In this document: one piece after another, positions 19,632 through 27,582 of the stretch
Position numbering within the stretch: the first letter of the stretch is position 1
How the letters are laid out: each line of letters opens with the position of its first letter
Assembly: GCA_977006965.1 (NCBI GenBank)
Contig: OZ345376.1
Span: forward strand, 2,507,762-2,571,761
DNA from: Phymatolithon calcareum
Taxonomy: Eukaryota; Rhodophyta; Florideophyceae; Hapalidiales
Direction: 5' to 3'
DNA: 64,000 nucleotides
The notes under the pieces: generated by a model
Seen by the model: the letters and a program-made list of their open reading frames with translations, nothing else
What the model was told of the DNA's origin: nothing
Databases searched by the model: none
Made by a program: the position numbers and the translations under genes

Positions 19632-20234
19632 CTAACGCCAGTACTGCTTGCCGTAGTTGACAAGTACTTCCTCACCTTTCTCGATACTCGTGATTGCTGT
19701 AACGAAAACGAAGTACGGGTTCGTGAAAGTAGGAAAATCAAAAGGAAGACTTCTGTGTTCGAACTGTGCGTTTGCATGTCGAATGATAGCGTTGTCCGCT
19801 TCAAGACCGTTCTGAATCTTCTTTTTGTCGTTGATATACGCGGCAACACAGTAAGGAGGGGGCACCACGAATACCTCCTTTCACTGCAGGCGAGGAGAAG
19901 TGTTTTCAGGATTCATGTTTGGCAGTCGCATAGCGTACGTTCTGAATCTGTCAACCGTGCATCCTAATTCGTCTCGCCCATACATAGAACCATCAAGACG
20001 TGCAATATGCTTGCTTTTTGTGATGTTCTTATGGACAATAGTACCGCTGTACCAGCCAATGACGGTAAATGGTGCAATGCGTTGGAGAGCGAAAACTCCA
20101 TTATCCGCACCAGGAATGCGTGACTTGGCGACATAGACACCGTGAAAGCTGGCGTCGGCTGCAAGGAGTGTGTTAACGTCAAAGGCACGGAATATGGAAA
20201 GGAGATTGGATGGCCACTTTGCAAGCTCAACCGC
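19632..20234 (-). pseudogene. SET domain, in a shifted frame at the end of the methyltransferase gene
   Basis: The minus strand from 20234 to a TAG at 19632-19634 encodes a complete-looking SET domain. Its N-terminal block is SRIPGADNGVFALQRI followed by VIGWYSG. The central block is AAYINDKK followed later by HANAQFEHRS. The C-terminal block is GEEVLVNYGKQYW, matching the SET GEE(L)..YG..YW motif. SET domains transfer methyl groups from S-adenosylmethionine to lysines, usually on histones. The frame is offset by -1 from the ParB-methyltransferase frame, which overlaps it, and joins it near 20,235-20,250. One in-frame TGA interrupts it at 19881-19883. Most likely it is the C-terminal domain of the same gene, damaged or containing assembly errors; a functional -1 frameshift with stop readthrough or unrecognised introns are alternatives. 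Confidence 0.75.
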
Positions 20235-22990
20235 TTAACCGTGTCGACCTCGTTCATAGTGCGGGTAGCAGTGCAGAAGAAGTTGACAAGATGGTCTGGA
20301 AGAGCACAAAATATGGGCCAATCAGAAGGTTGGACCAGGGGGCTCGTCTTGCTCCTGCGTTTCACGATGTTATGGACCTCGGAGCGTGCCTCTTCGAGAA
20401 GGAGTTGTTTTTCTGCGAGCAATGGGAAACGATCGGACACGATGGCTTCCGCAAACCTGTGGAACAAATGCTCAGCAGAAATGTCGTGGCATTGCTTGTC
20501 CAGTTCGCAGCCAACAAACACTCGAGGAGCCGGGAGCTGGAGACAAGCAACACCAGTAGAATATGTACCCCCAAACATATCAAGAACTATCGATCCCGGA
20601 AGGGAGTGGCGTTCGATTAGCTCTTTGAGGAGAGCCACTGGCTTTTGCTCTGGGCGCAAGGAACATTTTGCGTCTTTCATTAGTTTTTCTCCTGGTACCA
20701 TCTTCTGAACATTGTCGATAACGTTGAAGTTTGGAGCGAAGGACGAGGGAACATATACGTGATTGGAGTATTGAACGCGTGTGTATGATTCGGCTCCGCC
20801 TCCGAGTTTGACAGCATGAACGACCTCTGTGACCATGTTGATATACTTATTGCCCCGGCGGAAGGGTGGCTGAGACAAGTTGTTTCTCGCGTTAATGATG
20901 TAAAGCGGAACACGATCAACAGACATTTCCCTGATTCCTTGGAGAAAGGATATCCACGTTTGCGTCTGGCTCTTCCCGGAGAACAGAAGTAGATGACCAC
21001 CCTTCCGCAAGACTTTAGTTGTGACGGAGAGACAATCGCGCATGTCATCCTCGGACAGAATATCATGGGCGGAGTTCGGTCGTTGCATGTCACTGCGGGA
21101 GTGGAACGGTGGATCTATGCACACCAGCTGAACTTGACCGTGCAGTGATTTGTTGAACTGGCGTTGGTAGATTTGCGGTAAGTCGTGGAAGGAGCAATTA
21201 AATACGAAGGCGGCTTTGTAGAACTCCTTGCGGAGAGGAGTGGATGGGAGAGAAGAGGGAAGACGTGTGGGGACCAAATCTCTTGGAGATGGTGGAGTGC
21301 GCGCGGCTCGTGAGGAAGTGGCTTGTCTCGTGGCCTCTGCAGACATCGAAGCAGTGTCTTCTGTGAGACGGGTACGTTTCCGCGGACGAAGAGGCAAAAT
21401 GTTGTCATCTTCGGTGTCAGGAGATACGGCGGGTGCAGGGGATAGTGGAATGTTGTCAGCAAAGACACGGTCCTCTGCGTGATCGTGATTCTGGTCATGA
21501 ACGGAAGCGGAGGTGGATGGAGGGAAAAGGGGAGCGGGCTCATCGTCGCCCGAGATGTTGGGAGAAGGAGAAGGAGGGGTCTCGAAAACGCGCTTCTGGA
21601 GCCCTGGAACCTTGTCGACGATGTAATGGAGAGCAGTGGGGACATGGCCGTATGAAGAGTGCGGAGTAGTTGGAATTGATAAAGAGCGAGAAAAAGATGC
21701 GGCAATATTTTTTCGGCGAAGCGAAGAGGCGACATGCTTGACAAGATGGGAGAAGAAGTAGGTGATGAAGATCGTGGCAACGTTTCGAAGCTGTCGGTTG
21801 ACGCTTGGAGATGCTCGTGCTCTATGATGAAGATGAGCAGCATCAGAGACCACAATGCCAGAGCCATGTAGGAGAGAGGACAGTTGCTCTGGAGGGGCGA
21901 ACTTGTCTTCGATTACATCGAATTGTAGCTCTGTTTTGTTGAAGATAATGTATGGCGCAATCATCGTCTCCAGGGATGAGAAGGAGAAGATACCAGCGAC
22001 GGTAGTCCAAGCATTGACGACAATAGTGACACTCTTGCCGACAATCTCTGAGGCGTCATGGCTGTTTCTGGTGGGAAGGGATTCCTTGTCGTTCACGTTC
22101 TTCTCCTGCTGGCGGACAAAGTTGTATTTGGCAAGGAACATGAAGAAGAGAATTTTGGAGAAGGAATCAGCTTCCATCAAGAACTTGATTCTCATGTTGT
22201 CCCTTTTGGCGAGATTGACGCCTTTGACGAACATTGAGACTGTTCTGGCTCTATCCGGGTTTGCAGAGGGCACGGCCAGAGAATCGGAAAAGTCCGCAGC
22301 GCCCAAGGACGTGAGGTCCGCGGCATATGCACAGTTGGCGAACATGGTGAACATTTGCCACGGACGGTTGTCGTAAGCGGTGTTTGGCTTTTTCCAAGGA
22401 CAGAGTGTCTTGAGGATCCTGTATGTGAGCCTAATCTGAGGGTGACTCAGAACAGCAATGACAGCTGGCTTTGCAGGAGAGCTTGCCTTTTCGATGGCAT
22501 ACTTAAGTAGGGTACTCCAGAACGGCTCGGTGACGGGGGTCATGTCACTGATGTAATTCTCGCGAACAGTAAGTGTGAGGAGCAGGTAGTCATTAAACAT
22601 GGCTGCCCTCTTGATGTCGTGGAGCTCATTGCTGTGGACAGCAAGAGCCAGAGTGGTAGTGGAGTTCTGGTCTGTTCGACAGAGGACCATGGGAACTTGA
22701 GTATTGGGGGGGAATGAGTCGTCGTTGATGAGGCGTCGAATAGCCGTGATGCGATGAGCACCGTCGACGAGGAAAATGTTGCCATTCTCCATGACATGTC
22801 CGGAGACGGGATGCTGGGCATTATAACCGGTGTCGCGCATGCTTTTCTCAAGGTTCTTGACAGTATCGAGGTCGACAGGACGTGCGTTGGCGATCCTGGT
22901 GACGCGAAAGGGGTCTATGTGGACAATAGTATGAGGGGTAGGGGCGGAGGAAACGGCAGTGGAGGAATCGGAGGGGCGAGATCGAGGCAT
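19964..22990 (-). CDS. ParB-like + beta-class DNA amino-methyltransferase protein
   Basis: 1,008-codon ORF from the ATG at 22990. Residues about 22-115 form a ParB/sulfiredoxin-like domain with DGAHR (76-80). Residues 130-460 are folded but unrecognised. Residues 470-585 are Ser/Pro-rich with a basic patch (RPRKRTR, 535-541), a possible nuclear signal. Residues 600-850 are an S-adenosylmethionine-dependent DNA amino-methyltransferase: catalytic DPPF (626-629), QKP (782-784) and SAM-binding DMFGG (804-808) followed by GCELDKQ. Motif IV before motif I defines the beta class, which methylates adenine N6 or cytosine N4. Coding character probably ends near residue 920 (about 20,240). Beyond that a SET domain continues in the -1 frame, so the last 90 residues here are likely spurious. 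ParB-methyltransferase fusions are familiar from phages and bacterial mobile elements; linked to SET they are striking. Confidence 0.88.
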   Translation of the reverse strand: MPRSRPSDSSTAVSSAPTPHTIVHIDPFRVTRIANARPVDLDTVKNLEKSMRDTGYNAQHPVSGHVMENGNIFLVDGAHRITAIRRLINDDSFPPNTQVPMVLCRTDQNSTTTLALAVHSNELHDIKRAAMFNDYLLLTLTVRENYISDMTPVTEPFWSTLLKYAIEKASSPAKPAVIAVLSHPQIRLTYRILKTLCPWKKPNTAYDNRPWQMFTMFANCAYAADLTSLGAADFSDSLAVPSANPDRARTVSMFVKGVNLAKRDNMRIKFLMEADSFSKILFFMFLAKYNFVRQQEKNVNDKESLPTRNSHDASEIVGKSVTIVVNAWTTVAGIFSFSSLETMIAPYIIFNKTELQFDVIEDKFAPPEQLSSLLHGSGIVVSDAAHLHHRARASPSVNRQLRNVATIFITYFFSHLVKHVASSLRRKNIAASFSRSLSIPTTPHSSYGHVPTALHYIVDKVPGLQKRVFETPPSPSPNISGDDEPAPLFPPSTSASVHDQNHDHAEDRVFADNIPLSPAPAVSPDTEDDNILPLRPRKRTRLTEDTASMSAEATRQATSSRAARTPPSPRDLVPTRLPSSLPSTPLRKEFYKAAFVFNCSFHDLPQIYQRQFNKSLHGQVQLVCIDPPFHSRSDMQRPNSAHDILSEDDMRDCLSVTTKVLRKGGHLLLFSGKSQTQTWISFLQGIREMSVDRVPLYIINARNNLSQPPFRRGNKYINMVTEVVHAVKLGGGAESYTRVQYSNHVYVPSSFAPNFNVIDNVQKMVPGEKLMKDAKCSLRPEQKPVALLKELIERHSLPGSIVLDMFGGTYSTGVACLQLPAPRVFVGCELDKQCHDISAEHLFHRFAEAIVSDRFPLLAEKQLLLEEARSEVHNIVKRRSKTSPLVQPSDWPIFCALPDHLVNFFCTATRTMNEVDTVKRLSLQSGHPISFPYSVPLTLTHSLQPTPAFTVSMSPSHAFLVRIMEFSLSNALHHLPSLAGTAVLLSIRTSQKASILHVLMVLCMGETN

Positions 22991-23234
22991 GGTAGGGAAA
23001 GATGAAAAACGACGAGGAGAGTGAGTGAGACGGGGTAGGTGGGTTTGTGGATGAGTGCAGTGGGGAGGCGGTTATGTAGAAAAGGTTGTGGGTAACAATT
23101 TGGGAGGTAGTTTTTGAGGGACGTAATGATGGAGAGAAATAACGGGAAGAAAATAAAGAGAAAATAGGAAAGAGGTGAATCATAAGAAACGGACGTGGGT
23201 GGAGAGTGTATGAGAAAAATTTGGATTGTACAGC
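22991..23234 (-). promoter_or_regulatory. 5' flank of the ParB-methyltransferase gene
   Basis: The minus strand here is pyrimidine-rich, with long C/T runs just upstream of the ATG. No TATA box is evident. The palindromes at 23,235 and 23,376 lie 245 and about 390 bp upstream of the ATG. Confidence 0.3.
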
Positions 23235-23251
23235 AGAGATCTGAGATCTCT
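23235..23251. repeat. AGATCT palindrome, copy 4
   Basis: Identical 17-nt palindrome followed by GGTGAAGAATTG. It is upstream of the ParB-methyltransferase gene. Confidence 0.9.
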
Positions 23252-23366
23252 GGTGAAGAATTGAAAATTTGAAAATGCAGAAAAGTGAATTGGATCATAG
23301 AAAGTATTTGAAAACGTGATAAAATTTTGTGTTTGGATGGAAAATTTGAAATTTTGAAATTTTAGA

Positions 23367-23401
23367 TTCTACACCAGAGATCTCAGATCTCTGGTGTAGA
23401 A
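23367..23401. repeat. AGATCT palindrome, copy 5, extended
   Basis: This copy is a perfect 35-nt palindrome: 17-nt arms, TTCTACACCAGAGATCT and its complement, around a single C. Its right arm equals the sequence that follows the core in copy 1, which suggests this is the complete form of the repeat. It marks the right edge of the gene block. Confidence 0.9.
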
Positions 23402-24149
23402 CCAAAAAATTTCTCATACACTCCACGCTCTGCTGTCTAGTATAAGACTCTTGAAAACACTGTTCCATTCCAATCACATATCTCCTGTTATTCGAGCTTT
23501 GCATTGTTTTCTTTCACGTTATGTGAGTTCGAACTATGCGCTTTCATACTTTTCTCAACAATTTTCTTTCTTCCGTTCTTTGAAGCGCGCATTGTCTTCT
23601 TCCACAGTATGTGTGTTCGGAGCGTTATCAAATACAGTTGATGAAACGCACGTGGCACCCTAGCACGTCGCTTCGCGTTAAATGGGTTCTTTTCAGAAAC
23701 CTATCGAGTAGATTAAGATAAAGACCGTCAATGTTATTAACGTCAAGGCAGGGAAGGCAGACAAAGACTCTCGTTCGTCTCGAATGGTTGTATCGAGTCC
23801 CAGCTGGCAAAGTACTGTACCTGGAACGCCGGCTTACAGTACTCGTGGTCGAACATCTTCTTCGCCAAGCGACCAGTTCTCGGTTCCAGTGTGAACCACA
23901 AGCACACCAGAAGGACAAATAAACCTCAACACAAGCAAAAGAAGCTCTGAACGCCCTATTCCGGGCTCTGTCGCCTACGCCCTGCAAGGTTCTTGGGACC
24001 AAGCTTCGCAAGAAGGTCTTAATGTCATTACCCCAGACTGTGCGCCAAGCACTTTTGTTCATGGAGTGCCATGGTTCGAGCACAAAGCTCTATGTACAAT
24101 TGGACGAAGGATTCCCCGTCATTTGTGAAATGTTTGAACTAGACACAGA
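23402..24149. other. No recognised gene
   Basis: Short ORFs on both strands, including a 151-codon minus-strand frame at 23628-24083, show no motif. The part near 23,950-24,150 may be a degraded upstream piece of the adjacent piggyBac-like element. Confidence 0.35.
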
Positions 24150-24431
24150 GAAATTATATCCGAAAAATGTGGCCACGAGTTACACACGCCGTATGACTGC
24201 TTCATGACAATGTTCCCTCAAGTACACGTCCGAAAAATTGTTGCTTTGTCGTCCGCTAAGCTGAAACGAATCGGAAGAAAAGAGACTACCGTGACAGAGC
24301 TTCTTAAGGTTTTTGGAGTACTGGTTCTCATGACAAGGTTTGAGTTCGGCGCGAAGAGGGACTTATGGATGTGTACCAGGCCGAACAAGTATATCCCAGC
24401 TCCTTCATTTTCAAACCAAGTGGCGAAATGA
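24150..24431 (+). mobile_element. piggyBac-like transposase fragment
   Basis: The plus-strand frame reads HTPYDCFMTMFPQVHVRKIV, then KETTVTELLKVFGVLVLMTR, then FEFGAKRDLW and KYIPAPSF. This corresponds to the N-terminal part of the DDE_Tnp_1_7 (piggyBac-derived) family, with its 'YF..mFP...l..iv' and 'T..Ell.f.Gvl.LmTRfeFg.r..LW' pattern. The catalytic DDD core is absent: the sequence stops at 24,425 where a purine-rich repeat begins. An upstream ORF at 24022-24207 is in another frame. Confidence 0.6.
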
Positions 24432-25330
24432 GTAACCGCAGAGTGAGACGGAGGGATGGAAAGGGGAGTGTCATAAGAGGCGTACCAGTGGCCACGGAGT
24501 GACACAAAAGAAAAAAGCTGACTGAAACAAGGAACGTCAGGTGAAGCAAGGGACGAGAACGAGAGAAGGGGGAGGGAGTCGTAAAATTGGAGTGACAGAA
24601 AAGACGCACCAGGCGTAAGAGAGTGACGCAGGGGTGTAAGGAGTGGGCTGGAGGGATATAGGGGAGGTTCAAGAAGGGTAGAATAGGAAAATGGAGATGG
24701 ACAAAACGGGAGCAAAGGTAGAAGGTGAGTGGTACGAGGGTCGTACTAACGGAAAGAGAGCGTGACAAAGTTCCGCAAGGAGTAAGTTGGGAGAAACGCA
24801 AAGAGTTAAAGGGGAGTGACGACAAGGGCGCAAGGGGTATAAGCGATGTGGCAAGAAGGGCAAAGGGGAAAAAGGGTTGAGCACAAGTGATGAAATGGAA
24901 GCGATGCAAAACGCGGAAGGGGTAAAGCGAGAGCGACACGAGGGGCGTATCGAGGGCAGCGGAGTGATAAAATTGTGGAAAGTAGTAGGCGGAGAGTGGC
25001 ACATAGCGTGAATAGGAAAAATCCAGAGTGGCACAGGGCGGATGGAGGAGGAACGAGAGAGCTGATACACAGGACGCGAGTAATTACAAGTGTGGCGGAT
25101 CAGTAGGGGAAGAGTGAAATTTAGGGGTGACGGAGTGCAGACCAGTGACGCATGGAGCGGAGCAAGGACACGAGGTGGAACGTTGGGCAGATCAGGACAC
25201 GGGATTCACACGAAGAGCGAACAAGGGTTAGCGGAGGGTAAATATGTAATACACGGAGACGGGAGCGGGACGGGGAAGGACAGTAAATTGGAGGAAGAGA
25301 TCTTTTGTTTAAGTTCTCCATACTTTGCAG
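24432..25330 (+). repeat. Purine-rich minisatellite-like tract
   Basis: The plus strand is strongly G/A-rich for about 900 bp. A loose core, GGAGTGACA or variants, recurs every few tens of bases (for example near 24,497, 24,589, 24,622, 24,814, 24,963, 24,995 and 25,025). The units are too diverged for a fixed consensus. The long antisense ORFs here (up to 224 codons) are a by-product of the stop-poor pyrimidine strand. Confidence 0.55.
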
Positions 25331-25469
25331 TCTTCATTTTCTATCTTTTGCATAGGCGCGAAGCGCCGACAGCGTGTATAGAAACTAGTTAAGGTGTCGT
25401 GCTTGTGTTTGGTATTGTCTCTGAAATGAAAATAAAAGAGATCGAATGTGTTCAATCGTTGAAGTGGGC

Positions 25470-25537
25470 GATGTCGAACCCAGGGTCTTCGTGAGAGGAG
25501 TGTGAAAATATGAACTACGTTTAAAACCATTACACTA
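25470..25537 (-). other. tRNA-like internal promoter boxes (possible SINE head)
   Basis: On the minus strand TAGTGTAATGG (25537-25527) fits the RNA polymerase III A box and GGTTCGACATC (25480-25470) resembles a B box. Between them lies CCTCTCACGAAGACCC, similar to a tRNA-Glu/Val anticodon region. The distance between the boxes is about 13 nt longer than in a plain tRNA, and neither the acceptor nor the T stem pairs. A tRNA pseudogene or a tRNA-derived SINE is more likely than a working tRNA. Confidence 0.3.
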
Positions 25538-25664
25538 AAGATATTTTCTCATACTTGAAATGACACGGGGATGGAATAGGATGGCTACGAAGAACCTAAT
25601 TTTTGAAAATATTTCTGTGGTTGTTTTGTTTAAATAGTGCAAGATCTTGTAAAGGCAAATGTAC

Positions 25665-25770
25665 GCGCATCGTTGTGTCACCCAGAACATATTTCTGTAC
25701 TCTACACGCAGGGAAGAAATCCTTTGAATGTACTTCCTTCCGGCGTGTTCTGGGCGACACAACGATGTGC
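25665..25770. repeat. Inverted repeat with 25-nt arms
   Basis: Arms at 25665-25689 and 25746-25770 are complementary with two mismatches. They enclose a 56-nt loop that has partial self-complementarity. Confidence 0.8.
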
Positions 25771-25802
25771 ATAAAATTTTCGACCATCCGGACTGTCCGC
25801 AT

Positions 25803-25839
25803 GGATCATCCCGCGTAGGAAGAATTTCTTCTGCTCTGG
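25803..25839 (+). repeat. Left direct repeat of a 700-bp segment
   Basis: GGATCATCCCGCG followed by GAAGAATTTCTTCTG. It recurs, slightly changed, at 26499-26534, directly before the satellite array. Confidence 0.75.
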
Positions 25840-25898
25840 ATTGATCATGTTCAGGAAATTTGAAAACATATCGTCTGGCTTTGCGCTTGCTCGCCTCT

Positions 25899-25968
25899 TC
25901 ATTTTTCCGCATCCAGGTTGTCTGCAGGGCCTCATGGCCCTGCAGACAACCTGGATGCGGAAAAATGA
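25899..25968. repeat. Perfect palindrome with 33-nt arms and 4-nt loop
   Basis: Arms at 25899-25931 and 25936-25968 are exactly complementary around TCAT. Such a hairpin or cruciform is usually unstable in genomes, so it is either recent or maintained. Confidence 0.95.
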
Positions 25969-26010
25969 ACAGTAATACTGCTAAAACTTGGTTCGCAGAG
26001 TAAGAAAATG

Positions 26011-26124
26011 AAATATTTGCAGCAGGACGTTCGATCAATTATCGAATATGAAAAACTCGAGACAAGAAAATATTTGCAGCAGGACGTTCCATCAATTATC
26101 GAATTTGGAAAACTCGAGACAAGA
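26011..26124 (+). repeat. Tandem duplication, 2 x 57 bp
   Basis: AAATATTTGCAGCAGGACGT begins both 26011 and 26068. The two units differ at a few positions. Confidence 0.85.
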
Positions 26125-26173
26125 ACGACTTTTCAATTGTGGAGATCTTGATTCCCGCAGAGTTAAGGACTAG

Positions 26174-26269
26174 CTCCGCATCCCAATGACGAAGTCGGAA
26201 GTAGAAGTGTATGGTTTGACGAATTCGAACTAAACTGTACACTTCCGACTTCGTCATTGGGATGTGGAG
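26174..26269. repeat. Inverted repeat with 29-nt arms
   Basis: Arms at 26174-26202 and 26241-26269 have one mismatch. The loop (GTGTA..GGTTT..GAATTC..AAACT..TACAC) continues the symmetry, so the whole segment is one long quasi-palindrome. Confidence 0.9.
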
Positions 26270-26498
26270 GTGGTCCACAGAAGCTTCAAAGATGAAACAA
26301 CAAACTAGTTCAGCAACCGTGTAACTCTGTCGCGGGGAGCTCAGCTGGCCTCGTCTGTTTCCCGTGTATGTCGGTACAAGTATCGTGACAGGGACTAGTG
26401 AGCTTTGCACCATTATAAAATCCAATGTGTGTAGCGACTCGGTTGTGCACAAAGCCGAATAAATCTTCTTGTCTTGCGTTAGCTCTTCTTCTGGATCT

Positions 26499-26534
26499 GG
26501 ATCATCCCGCGGAGAAAGAATTTCTTCTGTTCTG
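26499..26534 (+). repeat. Right direct repeat, abutting the array
   Basis: Near-copy of 25803-25839. Its final TTCTG merges with the first array unit (CTGCTCCAAT), so it marks the array boundary. Confidence 0.75.
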
Positions 26535-26561
26535 CTCCAATTACGAAAAGGCGGAATTTGG

Positions 26562-26609
26562 ATAGGGAATAGGGTTAGGAATACGGTTGGGTTAGGGCAT
26601 AGGGTTGGG
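26562..26609 (+). repeat. Telomere-like tract in the satellite unit (first instance)
   Basis: GATAGGGAATAGGGTTAGG, then GGTTGGGTTAGGGCATAGGGTTGGG: degenerate TTAGGG-type repeats, G-rich on the plus strand, present in every unit and in the diverged copy at 10,138-10,190. The orientation is that expected if the chromosome end lies to the right. Confidence 0.7.
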
Positions 26610-27104
26610 TCATTGCTTTTGAAGACACTTGGCGCTTTACCATTGGCCTGCCGAGATGGATTGGTAGTGTATTGATTAGAGCATGTTCACGACGCAAATG
26701 CCGAAATCTGATGACAGAATCGAACTCTCGTGACAATTTTACGTCGGACAGTGGCGCGATCAGCGGCGTGAAGTCACTATTGATGTCTCAATTGTGCTGC
26801 TCGGTACAGTGTAATGCATGGCGATAATCGTGTCATTTCTGTGTCTGAATGAGAGGATCATGATACGTTATGCTTACTGAATATTATGTGGAGAATGTGA
26901 GGATGGCAGTAAAGTTGCAGTATGTTGAAATGAAGGGCACAGAACGGGTGGAGCGGTTTCGGGTGAAATTGGAGAGGGATTCGGGAAAAATAAAAAGTTG
27001 CTGTGAGAGTGGGCGGAGTAGTTGGAGAGGGGTGGGAGAGGGCGTAGAAGGAGTATGAGGGTAAGTTTTTAAAAATGAGGAAAATTTTGCGGATGGAGGG
27101 TGGA

Positions 27105-27151
27105 CTAAGGCTTCGCCTTAGTCTTCGTGAGGGGGGCTCCGCCCCCCTCAC
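27105..27151 (+). repeat. Twin hairpins in the satellite unit (first instance)
   Basis: CTAAGGC-TTC-GCCTTAG (27105-27121) and GTGAGGGGGGC-TCC-GCCCCCCTCAC (27127-27151) are two perfect hairpins 5 nt apart. They are unchanged in the diverged copy at 10,698-10,744 and repeated in every array unit. Confidence 0.85.
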
Positions 27152-27373
27152 ACTCCCCCCGGGAAAGTGGACTGTAGGTGTGGTGTGGTGTTGTACGGTT
27201 GTGCAAGCGGATAGAGCAGGTGGTGGAAGGTGGTGGACATGGTGTAAGTGGGAAGAGGGAATACGTGTGCAATGGGTTTCGAAGCGGGCCGTGAAGATGG
27301 AGATTGTATGAACAGTTTAGAGTGTATTTATATGTAGTGAAGTTTGTAGAATGTTGTGACGGGGTGAAATTGC

Positions 27374-27582
27374 CACGTGTGCATACGAGAGACTTGTCCA
27401 AGAATAGAAACTGGACGAATGACACGTGTGTGACTGTCAAGACGTGATACGTGTAAAATGCCTATGTTGGATGTGATGGGCGACGGTTTACCACGTGTGG
27501 AGGACGATTTCGGGTTCGCGGACGACTTGACACGTGGCGGAAATCGTTTAGGGTTGCCGGACGGGTTGAACTACGTATATAC
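27374..27582 (+). promoter_or_regulatory. Four CACGTG boxes and a TATA-like box in the satellite unit
   Basis: CACGTG occurs at 27374, 27423, 27492 and 27531 (steps of 49, 69 and 39 bp), followed by ACGTATATAC near 27,573. The diverged copy has the boxes at 10967, 11016, 11085 and 11124 with the same steps and the same TATA-like box. CACGTG is the binding site of many bHLH and bZIP factors. A promoter for a repeat transcript is the simplest reading. Present in every unit. Confidence 0.6.

Noticed and set aside
21115-21867. 250-codon minus-strand ORF as a gene
   Set aside because: It lies in another frame of the ParB-methyltransferase gene, over the Ser/Pro-rich region, and has no motif.
24218-25070. 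Long minus-strand ORFs (up to 224 codons) in the purine-rich tract
   Set aside because: They are low-complexity Leu/Ser/Pro/Phe translations of a pyrimidine-rich strand, where stops are rare by composition.
25470-25537. Functional tRNA-Glu or tRNA-Val gene
   Set aside because: The acceptor and T stems do not pair and the B box deviates, so only a tRNA-like remnant is supported.
25535-26038. 167-codon minus-strand ORF over the hairpin cluster
   Set aside because: It runs through a perfect palindrome and a direct duplication and has no recognisable domain; most likely chance.
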